Source: Tilletia caries
Lineage: Eukaryota; Basidiomycota; Exobasidiomycetes; Tilletiales; Tilletiaceae
Direction: 5' to 3'
Length of the DNA stretch: 64,000 nt
NCBI GenBank assembly: GCA_032718865.1
Contig: JALUTQ010000030.1
Span: 868,001 to 932,000 of the forward strand
In this document: positions 46,828 to 56,175 of the stretch, piece by piece
Layout: every line of letters begins with the position of its first letter
Numbering within the stretch: position 1 is the stretch's first letter
Translations under genes and position numbers: made by a program
Notes under the pieces: generated by a model
The model's database searches: none
Seen by the model: the letters and a program-made list of their open reading frames with translations, nothing else
What the model was told of the DNA's origin: nothing

Positions 46828-48459
46828 ATGTCGCGTCGAAGCAGCAGAAACGCTAACGCGCAGGATGTGCAGGATTCTGCACCGACATCTTTCACCGAGG
46901 ATATCAAACCCTCGCCCGCCAATATCTCCGCCTCAGTTGCTCAGGAGTCAGTCATACCTATCAAGCAGGCAGACGAAGATGAGATGCGTACGTATTCCAC
47001 TGAGATCTATGGTCTGCGACTCTGCGTTCCTCGTGGATCATGTAGATCATGCTTACGCTCTTCTCCCTCTGCTCAGGACGCTTCACTATCGGCGTACAGC
47101 ACATTGGGCCCGGCAATCCGGACGCCACGACAAGGACGGGTCGAGCGTCAAGTTGGCGCGCAGCAAATTATCGAAGTTGAGGAGTCCGACGACGTACGAG
47201 ATCTGGTCCACCATCTCGCTTCTGAGGCGGAGAAGGCTCTTGGCGGAGAGCTCAAGGACTGGCGTATCACCCTGGAGGCCGAAGGGACCAACGTTGGCGT
47301 CTTCAAGAAGGCATCCGAGCTCCGGTTCGACCATTCTGACCCTACCAAGTTCCCTGACGCCATCACGCCGAAGACGACGGGGACATGGTCGAAGTTCAAG
47401 GAGACATTAGGCAGGACCGACACCAAATCTGCAACCATCAAGATTGAGCGTCTTGCAACGAACCCGCATTCTACACCCACAAAGAAGGAAGCTGGCGGCA
47501 AGAAAGAGAAGGGCCCCAAGGGGCACGAAGCTCCACCTCTTCCGAATCTCACGCCTGCGGTAATCCAAGCTGACTCCGAGATCATGGCCGCAAATATGCG
47601 CGGGGATCCTCGCTGCCCGAACAAGAAAGATGGACGACTGCGCTGCTGGGTACCGGCCTGGAACCCTCGCATCCACATGGCCCTCGACTACAACTTTGAG
47701 GCTCGTTTTGTCTGGGCGGCAGCGTGGGCCAGCAAGAAGGACCCGGCCGTCAACCTCAAAGTTCCTCCGAAAGTGCCACCCTTCATCCAATCAGGACCCA
47801 TGGACTCGAAGCCAGCTCAGTTCTCGCTCGCGCAGACACCAGCGGATTCAAAGCGACGAATCACGATCAATCTCTGCTCCGAATCGGAGTCAGAAGCTGA
47901 TGAGGTTAAAGAGGTACGGAATCAAGATTCCAAGCCCAACACAAACGTCCATGGTGCGCGCGTCAAAGGAGCGCCCTTCGGAGACGTCACCAATGTCGCT
48001 GCTCCTCGACCGAAGAGCACGAACGAGACCGTAAACACACCTCGCAAGCGAGAACGTGACGACGAGATGCCTCGATTCGGACCCGACATGACGTTGGACG
48101 ATTTCTGCCATCAGTATGATCTCGATTTTGACATCCGCAACAAACTCCTCGCATATAAGGCCACGACACCCTACGCGGTCTCTCTTCTCGACGCTGATCA
48201 ACTGATCGGAGCCAAGCTTGTGATGGCGGAGCTTGCCAGAGTTACAGCTGCGGTGCTTCTTTGGAAGCAGGATTCGTTGACGAATGGCAGCCCGAGGAAG
48301 AAACGTGTTACGGTTGACTGTTCCACCATCAACGCGGACGCCGAATCGAACCATCTTGCCACTTCGGCGACTACGGCGCCCCTCTCCTCGATCCCATCCA
48401 GCTCGTCTCTCTCCTCGATTGCCTCCACCTCCTCCCTCTCGTCGAACGAATCCAGCTGA
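46828..48459 (+). CDS. Cargo protein of the Tc1-type element, copy B (543 aa unspliced)
   Basis: It is near-identical to the cargo gene of copy A at DNA level, but a 5-nt deletion near 47147 (GGTCGAG/CGTCAAG against GGTCGAGGACCGCAACAAG) changes the reading frame logic. In B the frame is open from ATG 46828 straight through the region that is an intron in A. If the intron (about 46988-47076) is removed, B meets a stop within about 30 codons. B also has Arg in place of the first Cys of the CGDPRC patch (RGDPRC). The rest of the protein, including the Trp-rich segment and the SAM-like C-terminal helices, is conserved. The splice signals are still present. So B either makes an intron-retained form or is partly disabled. 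Confidence 0.55.
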   Translation: MSRRSSRNANAQDVQDSAPTSFTEDIKPSPANISASVAQESVIPIKQADEDEMRTYSTEIYGLRLCVPRGSCRSCLRSSPSAQDASLSAYSTLGPAIRTPRQGRVERQVGAQQIIEVEESDDVRDLVHHLASEAEKALGGELKDWRITLEAEGTNVGVFKKASELRFDHSDPTKFPDAITPKTTGTWSKFKETLGRTDTKSATIKIERLATNPHSTPTKKEAGGKKEKGPKGHEAPPLPNLTPAVIQADSEIMAANMRGDPRCPNKKDGRLRCWVPAWNPRIHMALDYNFEARFVWAAAWASKKDPAVNLKVPPKVPPFIQSGPMDSKPAQFSLAQTPADSKRRITINLCSESESEADEVKEVRNQDSKPNTNVHGARVKGAPFGDVTNVAAPRPKSTNETVNTPRKRERDDEMPRFGPDMTLDDFCHQYDLDFDIRNKLLAYKATTPYAVSLLDADQLIGAKLVMAELARVTAAVLLWKQDSLTNGSPRKKRVTVDCSTINADAESNHLATSATTAPLSSIPSSSSLSSIASTSSLSSNESS

Positions 48460-48718
48460 AAGTTTCAAGTCCTCGTTCCTCCAGCCCCCAAATCGCCTGA
48501 ATCCTGCCCCCTGCAATGTCATCCACCACTCACCAAACTAGCGTCGCAGGCGGCAGCTACTGTTCTCCTTCTCAATTTACCAGCTCGTTGAGCGAATTTC
48601 CACGTTGCAAACCTTTTCATCACCGATGTACGCGGTGGGTTAATGGGCTGTTGAGCGGAGACTGATAGTTACAATGCAAATGAACAGAGTAAAGGTTGAA
48701 TTCCACGATGATGATCAA

Positions 48719-49751
48719 TCACCCACGCGTACGTGCATAGCCACAGGCTTGAAAGTACGCAGCCGCATGGTCGGAGGTGACGGACTCGTAGCACGCACTG
48801 ATGACGTCCCATTCCGTCGAGGCTCCGGTACGCTTCAGACGCCTCTTGATGGCTGCAAAGGCGTACTCAATTGGGTTGAGATCCGGGCTGTAAGGAGGCA
48901 GGAAGAGAAGGTGGCAGCCTGTAGAACACAACAGCATGTATGTGAGATTCAGGATATCTGAGACCTGGATGCAGGGTGTGGAATGCATTCCTGATTGACT
49001 CACCCTTCGCCTCAATGACTCGTCTCACGTCCTCGCCCTTATGCGTGCTGCAGTTGTCGAGTACCAGAACGGAATTGGCCATAGGCCAAGGGTTCATATG
49101 GGGAAGAAGGTATTCTTGAACCCAGTGTAAAAACCGCTCCCCATTCACACTACCGGCCACAACCCAAGGCGCGATGATACCGTCATGGGTAAGACCCGGA
49201 AGAAGGGTGTACCGCTCTCCACGAAGGAACAGGCCGATCTGTACCGCCGGAGATCCAAGACGTGACCATCCGCGCTGACGCATGAAGGTGCGACGGTCGG
49301 CGTGACTTTCGTCTGCAAAGATGAGCTGGAAAGGCTGGAACTGGGCGAAGGTGAGAGCATGCTCACGGCGGAGTCCCTCGTCTCGCTGAATAGCTTTGCG
49401 CGTGAGCTTCTTGTTCGTAAAACCGACGCTGTGGAGAGAGTTGGAGATGGTCTGGATACAGACATCGAGGTTGAAGTGATGCTGAAGGAGGAAAGCAAGC
49501 TCGTCAAGGTAGATGGTTGGAGAGTGCTCGACCATAGAAATTAGGTATTGGCGATGAAGGTCGGTAAGTTTCGAGGGTCGACCAGTGCTCTTGACAGGAA
49601 GAAAAACATAGCCAAAGGCCAGGAGTTGCCGTATGGCGCGGCGAATCGTGGATTCAGAGCACAATCCCTGGCGCGCTGCAGCCTTGGCAGTCATCTTGCC
49701 ATCAATGACCTGTTGGGCAAGGTAGAGCTTGAGATCTCGAGACTTTGTCAT
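48719..49751 (-). CDS. DD34E Tc1/mariner-type transposase (315 aa)
   Basis: Exon 1 spans 49751-49004 (ATG at 49751, MTKSRDLKLYLAQQ) and exon 2 spans 48918-48719; the 85-nt intron has donor GTGAGT and acceptor CTACAG. The N-terminus is a helix-turn-helix (KMTAKAAARQGLCSESTIRR) with a GRPSKL hook, which would bind the inverted repeats. The catalytic residues are in LIFADESHADR (first D), VLVLDNCSTHKG (second D) and SPDLNPIEYAF (E); 34 residues separate the second D from the E, the DD34E spacing of Tc1-like enzymes. It cuts and pastes the element at TA dinucleotides. No stop or frameshift interrupts it. It lies in the right arm of copy B, opposite in strand to the cargo gene, and the two stop codons are about 260 bp apart, so they converge. 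Confidence 0.9.
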
Positions 49752-49987
49752 GGAAAAGAAGAAGAGAGCCAATTCAAGGATGGGGAAGATCAAGGCTGTG
49801 CAAATGGTGATGGTGATGGTGATGGTGATGGTGTGGAATGATGATTTGATGAGCTATGTAGAACAGGAAGCCTGCAGCCCTGCATGCAAAAGCGGACCTA
49901 TGGGCCGTATTTTCCAGGAAAAAAGGGTGCTGCGCGTTCTCTAAATTTTTTTTCGTTGGGGTGTCAAAACTTTCTGGAGCGACTGTA

Positions 49988-50215
49988 AGTCCTGATGCTG
50001 GGGAAGAGGGGAATTTCGTGAAGAGTGGAAGTCGTACGTCGTCAAATCGTTCGTGCTCGCTATCGTCGTGCCCGTCGTCGTCGAGATGAAGAAGCCGCAC
50101 GGGGTCCACCGCCCACCGTCCCGCGAGGTGTTGTTGTTGTTTTTTTTGTGGTTCTCCCGATGCGTTCGCCCCCCCCCTGAAACGCGCCTCACACTGCTCC
50201 AGTGCTGCACAGCCC
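49988..50215. other. Spacer between copy B and the hAT-like MITE
   Basis: About 230 bp with no recognised gene. A minus-strand frame with an Asn run (KKNNNNTSRDGG) passes through it but has no conserved feature. Confidence 0.35.
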
Positions 50216-50223
50216 GGGTCTCG

Positions 50224-50869
50224 GTAGTCTGGCCACGCCAGACCTTGTAACTCTAAATGAGCTGAAGCACTATACCGCGTACGCGGTCTGGACGCACTCG
50301 ACTCGTTTTACTTAGTAACTGCCCCACCAAAGCTCCGTCAGCACTGTTGGCAGCTCACCTTCGCGCATCCACAGCGAGTCAACAACACAACCAGATCCCT
50401 TCAAAGTTGCACTGAAGTAGCAGATATCCATAAGGAACCTTCTCTAGGCGTTTGCAGATAGTTCAATAAGGCAGTAAGCGTCTGATGGTGAGTTGTGTCA
50501 AGGGCAGAAATTCGAGAAAAGAATGAGTCTGCCCGATCGTTCCCGATCCAACACAGTAGACGTTCACTCTGAGCCGCTCCCACGTGTTTGCCACGTGGTT
50601 CCACGTCTATCCCTCAACTGCAGCCTCCACGCAGGACTTGTCGCGTCAGGGATGCTTCCTGCCGATCTGTCTCTCAACGGAGGGTTACATGGACGGAGCT
50701 GTGCTCTGCTGGTGTCTGTGTGTGAGCGGTGTGTGAGCGGTTTGCGACAAGTTGGTCCTCTGTATGGGGGCAGTTACTAAGTAAAACGGGTCGAGTGCGT
50801 CCAGACCGTCTCCACGGGATCAGTCCTTGGTCATCACGTGCGCGCGACGGTCTGGTGTGACCAGACTAC
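50224..50869. mobile_element. hAT-like MITE with 8-bp target duplication (646 bp)
   Basis: The sequence is flanked by the direct repeat GGGTCTCG at 50216-50223 and 50870-50877. Its ends are inverted (GTAGTCTGG on the left, CCAGACTAC on the right), each followed by a small palindrome (GTCTGGCCACGCCAGAC on the left). Further inside, a second inverted pair of about 40 bp lies at about 50290-50330 and 50765-50810 (GTCTGGACGCACTCGAC..., TTACTTAGTAACTGCCCC). No transposase frame is present. An 8-bp duplication is typical of the hAT superfamily, but the terminal bases are not the classic CAGGG, so the family is inferred. Confidence 0.7.
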
Positions 50870-50877
50870 GGGTCTCG

Positions 50878-51258
50878 GCACATTGCACAGCCAAGAAGCG
50901 CTTGTATGTATGTATCCAACGCCACGTGCGTGTGCTTGCATGTGACACAATTCTTCGGCGCGGTCGCGTCGAGCAGATCCCGGTCTACGCGCGACGCGTT
51001 CGGGAGGTGTCCAACTTGTTGTTACATATAGGAATAACGAATTACAGTATAAGTACAACACTGCGAAGTGCGACGCTCGTCGAGCCCCCTCTCTGTCATC
51101 GTCGATCTCCCTTTTTGTTCTTCTTGACGGCCGCATGGTGTCCGTGTAGTTTCGTCTGGAGAGATGAGGGAAGAGATCGAAGAAACCCAATGGACAACCG
51201 CGTCGTCAAGGAAAAAGCCGTCCATGATTGATAATCAATGCATGATTCGTGTCCTGTC
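50878..51258. other. 3' flank of the F-box gene
   Basis: No gene recognised. It contains an AT-richer patch (TTGTTACATATAGGAATAACGAATTACAG near 51018) that may belong to the 3' end of the F-box transcript. Confidence 0.35.
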
Positions 51259-53229
51259 TCATACGAGCAGCCGAGGTGGATGACAGGAATGGTCGAAGAG
51301 AGTACGGTCCTCCCTGACCATCCTCTCGGGATAATGCCACGCCCCACGCCCGTCGATCCGACACGCAAAGGAAGCAGGCAGCCGGTCCAGCCGGATGCCC
51401 ACCCCGCTCGTCGTCGTCCCCTCGCTCGAATCCGCCGAAGGAAGGCAAGGTCGATCAACGGTGACGAGCCGGAAGTACTGCGTACGTTCCCGCTTCACGT
51501 CGTCCAATTGCCAGCTGAGGTATTCAAGCCGGGACGGCATCATATCGCCGTCGTCCAGGTCGAGCACGGTATCGGGAGGAAGAGGCTTCGCGTGTGGGTA
51601 CGCTACTCGTAGAGCCCGTAGTGACTTGTGGTCCTTCATCGCCGCGAACAGGTCGGTGAGCATCGTCGTCGGATCCCGCGTTTGCTCTTCTTCCCATTCC
51701 ATTCTATCCATCTCTGCTATTGACAGCGGTTCGTCCCTACAGTGACGCAGTGCCAGCTCGGTCAGGTTGGGAAAGGCGGCCGCCGGTAACGCCGAGCTAA
51801 GTTCCTCGACGACCTCCATGATTGAGGGCTCCTCGAATTCAATGTCGAGGCACGTCACGGCGTCCGCAGCCTCGGGAATGGGAAACAGCCAATCGTGGAG
51901 ATTGAGCTCCTGGAAATTCGGCACTTTGTCGAACTGGAAGTGTCGTATCTTTGCTCCTCGTCGGACAAATTTAGCGGCTACGAGCGGTGATGCGCGCAAG
52001 ATGTCCAACTTGGGTACAACGTTCGGATCAGGGAGTATAGCCTCCACGTCATAGTCGCGACAGACCGGCACCGTAAGATCGCGGATCGTCTCGAAGTGGC
52101 GAGCGAGAAAGGCGCCTAGATGTTTCGTGCTCGTCTTTTCGATCGAGCACACCTTGAGATTAGGGAAGTACTGCGGAATCGGAGCTGGACTGACGAAGTC
52201 GCAATTGGAGATGTGGATGCGTTCCAAAAGCGGATGCCGAGTGAGGAAGTCGTCGAGCACTTGCTGAATCACTGTCCAGTGCAGCACAATCCCGGCCGTT
52301 GCTACGAGGCGAAGAGAGCGAAGCTGAGGCCAAGTCGCCCGAAGCACGACAGTCATTCTGTCGTTGTGATGCATGCACATCCAGAGCCGGAGGGACAGAT
52401 CCTCCACCGTCCTGAGCAGCCCGGTCTGTATACTGCTCCAGACGTATTCCATGATGTCCCGTCTCGACATTTGGACATCACCGTGATCCTCCAATTGGAA
52501 GAGTCGAAGCGCAGCTTCTGATTCGGATCCGCACATCTTCGTCATCGTGTCCGCGAAGTGTCGCCACCGTGAGGCATAGATGGTTTGGACGTATTCCTGC
52601 CAGATTTCGTCGTGCTCGTACCCTGAGCGCCTTTCTGGGTCATTTGCCGAGACACGAAGCGCGACGATTCGCTCGAGGACCTCGTCGTGGTCTTCCAACA
52701 ATCCGGTGAAGCCGGCCATAGTCGTGGCGCCGGCAGAGACGTCGATCGCCGGCATGAGCGCCTTCGTTCGGTTGGTGGAAATGGTTTCGAACAGAGGGGC
52801 GGCTCGGCACCACCGGCCAGCTTCACCGGCCAGGTTTTCTTCCTCGGCCTCCATCCATTGGCACTCTTCCTCCACCTGCTCTTCGTCCTCCTCAGTGAAT
52901 ATGGCGTGCCGCTCGAAATCATCATCGACCTGATGACAAGCACCATAGGTGAGGTTGTCATCCCAAACGCGCAGATGCTTGATATTGTCGACCAGGCCTG
53001 GGTTTGCCTTAAGGAACGTGACGTAGGAAGGGACTTTCGTCAACGAGACGTCAAGGTCGTGGACGAGGAGTGGTAGGGCCAGGGCTCGAAGCTGTTTGGA
53101 CACGGTCGAGAGGGTGACGAGATCGATCCGCTCTCGCACGAGGTAGGACATGATCTCGATGGCGAGCTCGGAGATCGCCCAGACCTGCGCTGCGGCGCCT
53201 CGAGGGTGGTTCGGCACGGCCAGGCTCAT
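51259..53229 (-). CDS. F-box protein (656 aa)
   Basis: ATG is at 53229 (MSLAVPNHPRG) and the stop at 51259-51261. An upstream GTGAGT near 53322 and an acceptor TTCTAG just before the ATG suggest a 5'-UTR intron, so the longer frame is not used. An F-box-like motif lies at about residues 20-60 (AISELAIEIMSYLVRERID...STVSKQLRALALPLLVHDL). It is followed by PSYVTFLKANPGLVDNIKHLRVWD, the pattern common in basidiomycete F-box proteins that lead into irregular leucine-rich repeats. A Glu-rich insert (EEDEEQVEEECQW) and then LRR-like stretches (FPNLTELALRHC, LRALRVAY) follow. The expected role is substrate recognition in an SCF ubiquitin ligase; the target is unknown. It is head-to-head with RFA1 over 380 bp. 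Confidence 0.75.
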   Translation of the reverse strand: MSLAVPNHPRGAAAQVWAISELAIEIMSYLVRERIDLVTLSTVSKQLRALALPLLVHDLDVSLTKVPSYVTFLKANPGLVDNIKHLRVWDDNLTYGACHQVDDDFERHAIFTEEDEEQVEEECQWMEAEEENLAGEAGRWCRAAPLFETISTNRTKALMPAIDVSAGATTMAGFTGLLEDHDEVLERIVALRVSANDPERRSGYEHDEIWQEYVQTIYASRWRHFADTMTKMCGSESEAALRLFQLEDHGDVQMSRRDIMEYVWSSIQTGLLRTVEDLSLRLWMCMHHNDRMTVVLRATWPQLRSLRLVATAGIVLHWTVIQQVLDDFLTRHPLLERIHISNCDFVSPAPIPQYFPNLKVCSIEKTSTKHLGAFLARHFETIRDLTVPVCRDYDVEAILPDPNVVPKLDILRASPLVAAKFVRRGAKIRHFQFDKVPNFQELNLHDWLFPIPEAADAVTCLDIEFEEPSIMEVVEELSSALPAAAFPNLTELALRHCRDEPLSIAEMDRMEWEEEQTRDPTTMLTDLFAAMKDHKSLRALRVAYPHAKPLPPDTVLDLDDGDMMPSRLEYLSWQLDDVKRERTQYFRLVTVDRPCLPSADSSEGTTTSGVGIRLDRLPASFACRIDGRGAWHYPERMVREDRTLFDHSCHPPRLLV

Positions 53230-53473
53230 GTTGTAGCTAGAAGGTTGGAAGACGGACAGGGAAAGACATCGTAATATGAGCTGCCAGCCTTCTGGTGGGA
53301 CGTGCAGAGACTCGGCACTCACCTTTCCTCACTAGACGAGTATACGCAGCAGTCGAGCCATGTATGTTCCTATCGCTTTCGAAGGTACATAATGCTCGAG
53401 ATCCTTTCGTGTGAAGAACGCGGTCTTCCATCTCGACACCGGGCGCGTCCGAAACGCGCTGCGCATTGGCTCG

Positions 53474-53489
53474 ACGCGACGCGACGCGA
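53474..53489. promoter_or_regulatory. Triple ACGCGA (MCB-like) array in the F-box/RFA1 bidirectional promoter
   Basis: Three overlapping ACGCGA motifs (53474-53479, 53479-53484, 53484-53489) lie about 120 bp upstream of the RFA1 ATG, with an inverted CCAAT (ATTGG) just before them. ACGCG-core boxes drive G1/S expression of replication genes through MBF in yeasts, which suits RFA1. The 380-bp spacer 53230-53609 serves both genes. Confidence 0.55.
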
Positions 53490-53609
53490 TTTCCTTCAAG
53501 TCCAACACCTCGAAAAGAAGCACGACACTCTCGAGTCTCGACGCGCACGACCACAACAACATCGATCTCCCCCTTGCCCAGCTTACCCAGACCGCCTCTC
53601 AACCCGACA

Positions 53610-55813
53610 ATGGCAGACACTCCCGTACTCAGCGGCGGCGCGCTTGCCGACATCTGGAAGTACGACGATCCCACTGCGCACGTCGTGAACCCGGTGCTGC
53701 AGATCATCAGCATCAAGAAGATGCCTGCGACTACCAAGGAAGGCTCAGTCGACCGATGGCGCTGCATCATCAGCGACGGAAAGCACTACACACAGTGTGA
53801 GTATCTACATCGTCTCAGCGGAACGTGGTGATCCACAGCGCTCCTGCTGACTGCCACTCTCTACGCCCCCTTTCCTCCATCAGCCATGCTGGGTTCCCAG
53901 CTTCGCGACATCGCAGAGAACGGGAACATCGACCGCTTCAGCGTCATCCGTCTCACCCAGTACACCGCCAACGCCATCCAAGACCGCCGCATAATCATCA
54001 TCCTCGATTGCGACATCGTGCAGCGCGATGTGCCGGACAAGCTCGGGAACCCCCTCAGCATGGACGACGCCATCAAGAGTGGGTCTGTCGGGTCTGGCGC
54101 GGGACACGGTGGCGGTAACGGTGCCTCTGCTGGGGCGCGCTCTACGGCTGGCTCGTCTTCTGCTGCTCCTGCGCGACGTGCGGGTGGCGGTGGCGGCGGT
54201 GGAGCGGGAGCCCACAACGGCGCGCCTGTCTATCCCATCGAGGGCCTGTCCCCCTACCAGAACAAGTGGACGATCAAGGCACGTGTCACCAGCAAGTCGG
54301 ACATCAAGCACTACTCCAACCAGCGCGGCGAGGGCAAACTCTTCTCGGTCAACTTCCTCGACGAGAGTGGGGAGATCAAGGCGACTGGTTTCAACGATGC
54401 CGTCGACCGCTTCCACCCGCTCCTTCAAGAGGGGAAGGTGTACTATGTCTCTCGGGCCAAGGTCGGGATTGCCAAGAAGCAGTTCAGTAACCTCAACAAT
54501 GAGTACGAAATCATGTTCGAGAACAACACCGAGATTCAAGAGGTGAGCTGAGTTTGTGGCTGAGCATGCGTTCGAAGAAGTGACTCTGACCATCTTTCTG
54601 ACGCGTCTTCGTCTGCTGCACTGTTTGGTGAACCCCCCCTCCAGTGTGAAGACACAGAGGACGTGCCCGAGGTGAAGTACGCCTTCGTTCCCCTCGACCA
54701 GCTCGAGACCGTCGAGCCTAACCAGAACTGCGACATCATCGGGGTCATCGAGTCCATCGGCGATCTCGGCACCATCGTCTCCAAGGCCTCCCAACGCGAA
54801 ATCAACAAGCGCGAAATCACGCTCGTCGACCAATCCGGCATGTCGATCCGAATCACCCTGTGGGGCAAGCAGGCCCAGTCCTTCAACGAGAACGGCGACA
54901 TGGAGGACAAGCCCGTGCTCGCAGCCAAGGGCGTCAAGGTCAGCGACTTTGGCGGACGGAGTCTCAGTCTGCAGAGCAGTAGCTCGATGAGCATCAACCC
55001 GGACATCCCGGAGGCACACGGTCTCCGAGGATGGTACGACAACCAGGGTGCAGGACAGTCCTTCCGCGCGTACACCTCGGCCTCTGTCGGTGGGTCAGGA
55101 GCGGGCGGCGGGGCGGGAGCGGGCGCGAATCTGGCCGAGCGCCGTACCATTGCCCAGGCCAAGGACGAGGGGCTCGGGATGAAGGGCGAGAAGCCGGACT
55201 ACTTCAACACGCGCGCCACGGTCGTCTACATCCGACAGGAGAACCTGTATTACCCGGCTTGTGGGAGCGATGCTTGCAACAAGAAGGTCACGATGGAGCC
55301 TGACGGGACATGGCGGTGCGAGAAGTGCGACCGAACGTTCGAAGAGCCGCAGTACCGGTGAGTGGTCCTCCTGACTTGGGAATCTGATGCTCATCGCTTG
55401 CAGCCTTAACTGAGCCATTCTACGCGATCCTCCACAGCTACATCCTCTCGGCCAACGTAGCAGACTACACTGGCCAGTTCTGGCTGAGCGGCTTCAACGA
55501 CATTGGCGAACAGCTGATCGGTGTGACGGCGAGCGAGCTGCAGCGACTGAAGGACGAGAACGAGAGCGAGTTTGCGGCCATCCTGCAACGTGCGGCGAAC
55601 AAGATGTACCTGTTCAACTGCCGGGCGAAGCAAGATACGTTTAACGTGAGTTAGCAACGCTCTTCCGCCCGTTCAATCTGCTGTGGTACTCAACCTAGTT
55701 CGACCTGATCTCAGGACCAAACGCGGGTCAGATACACGGTCACCAAGGCTGCTTCGGTGGACTGGGCGAAGGCGGGAGCGGAGCTGGCGGAGGCGATTCG
55801 CGCGTACGGGTGA
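53610..55813 (+). CDS. RFA1: Replication protein A large subunit (RPA70, 621 aa)
   Basis: Five exons: 53610-53796, 53884-54542, 54645-55357, 55438-55645 and 55715-55813, all with GT-AG borders. The N-terminal OB fold starts MADTPVLSGGALADIW, followed by a Gly/Ala/Ser-rich linker (about residues 150-190). DNA-binding domain A starts YPIEGLSPYQNKWTIKARVT (KTDLKTWS-like position: SKSDIKHYSN). DBD-B contains CDIIGVIESIGDLGTIVSK and ITLVDQSGMSIRITLWGK. DBD-C starts YFNTRATVVYIRQENLYYPAC and has the conserved zinc ribbon: CGSDACNKK...WRCEKCDRTF. The C-terminus ends AGAELAEAIRAYG. Length and domain order are normal. It binds single-stranded DNA in replication, repair and recombination as the large subunit of the RPA heterotrimer in the nucleus. 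Confidence 0.95.
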
Positions 55814-56175
55814 AGGCGCCCGACCTTGACCATGCGAAAAGGAGGAGACGATTTGGGCCTCGCGTCCGGGACTTCAGTCTGGCCTGGACTCTGCTGCAGG
55901 ACACGCTCCGACACGATGCACTCGATTCATCCTTGCCGCATGCCTGTACATACACAGCTCTCTTCTCCCAGTCCTGATCATGAAATTGAACGAGTCCTGG
56001 CTGTTGTCATGTTTGCTGATGCTGAGAGAAAGCTGCGAGTGGCTCACACACATATGCCAGCAGTCTGTCAGTGGCTAGGAAGGAAGTCACGTCGATCGTC
56101 CCATCCACGAGCATTCCATCCCACAAGGCAACTCCAGCATACATACACACACACACAGCACCCACGCGATCGACC

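Larger units (their letters stand above)
38178..49985. mobile_element. Tc1/mariner-type element copy B with transposase and cargo gene (11.8 kb with nested insertions)
   Basis: It has the same 23-bp inverted ends as copy A (38178 onward; inverted end at 49985), with TA at 38176-38177 and 49986-49987. Removing the retrotransposon with one target duplication (7,017 bp) and the MITE with its TA (625 bp) leaves about 4.2 kb. That core contains a leader with a tRNA-like block, the cargo gene (plus) and a DD34E transposase (minus, near the right end). With both inverted ends and an uninterrupted transposase, it may be autonomous. The nested insertions lie in its non-coding left part and have not broken either gene. 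Confidence 0.9.

Noticed and set aside
48867..49793. Extending the transposase through its intron and to an upstream start (308 codons)
   Set aside because: The unspliced frame loses the DD34E glutamate region, and the upstream start is not ATG. The spliced model from 49751 restores the catalytic triad.
53880..55019. A 379-codon minus-strand frame
   Set aside because: It is antisense to RFA1 exons and runs through RFA1 introns; no conserved domain.
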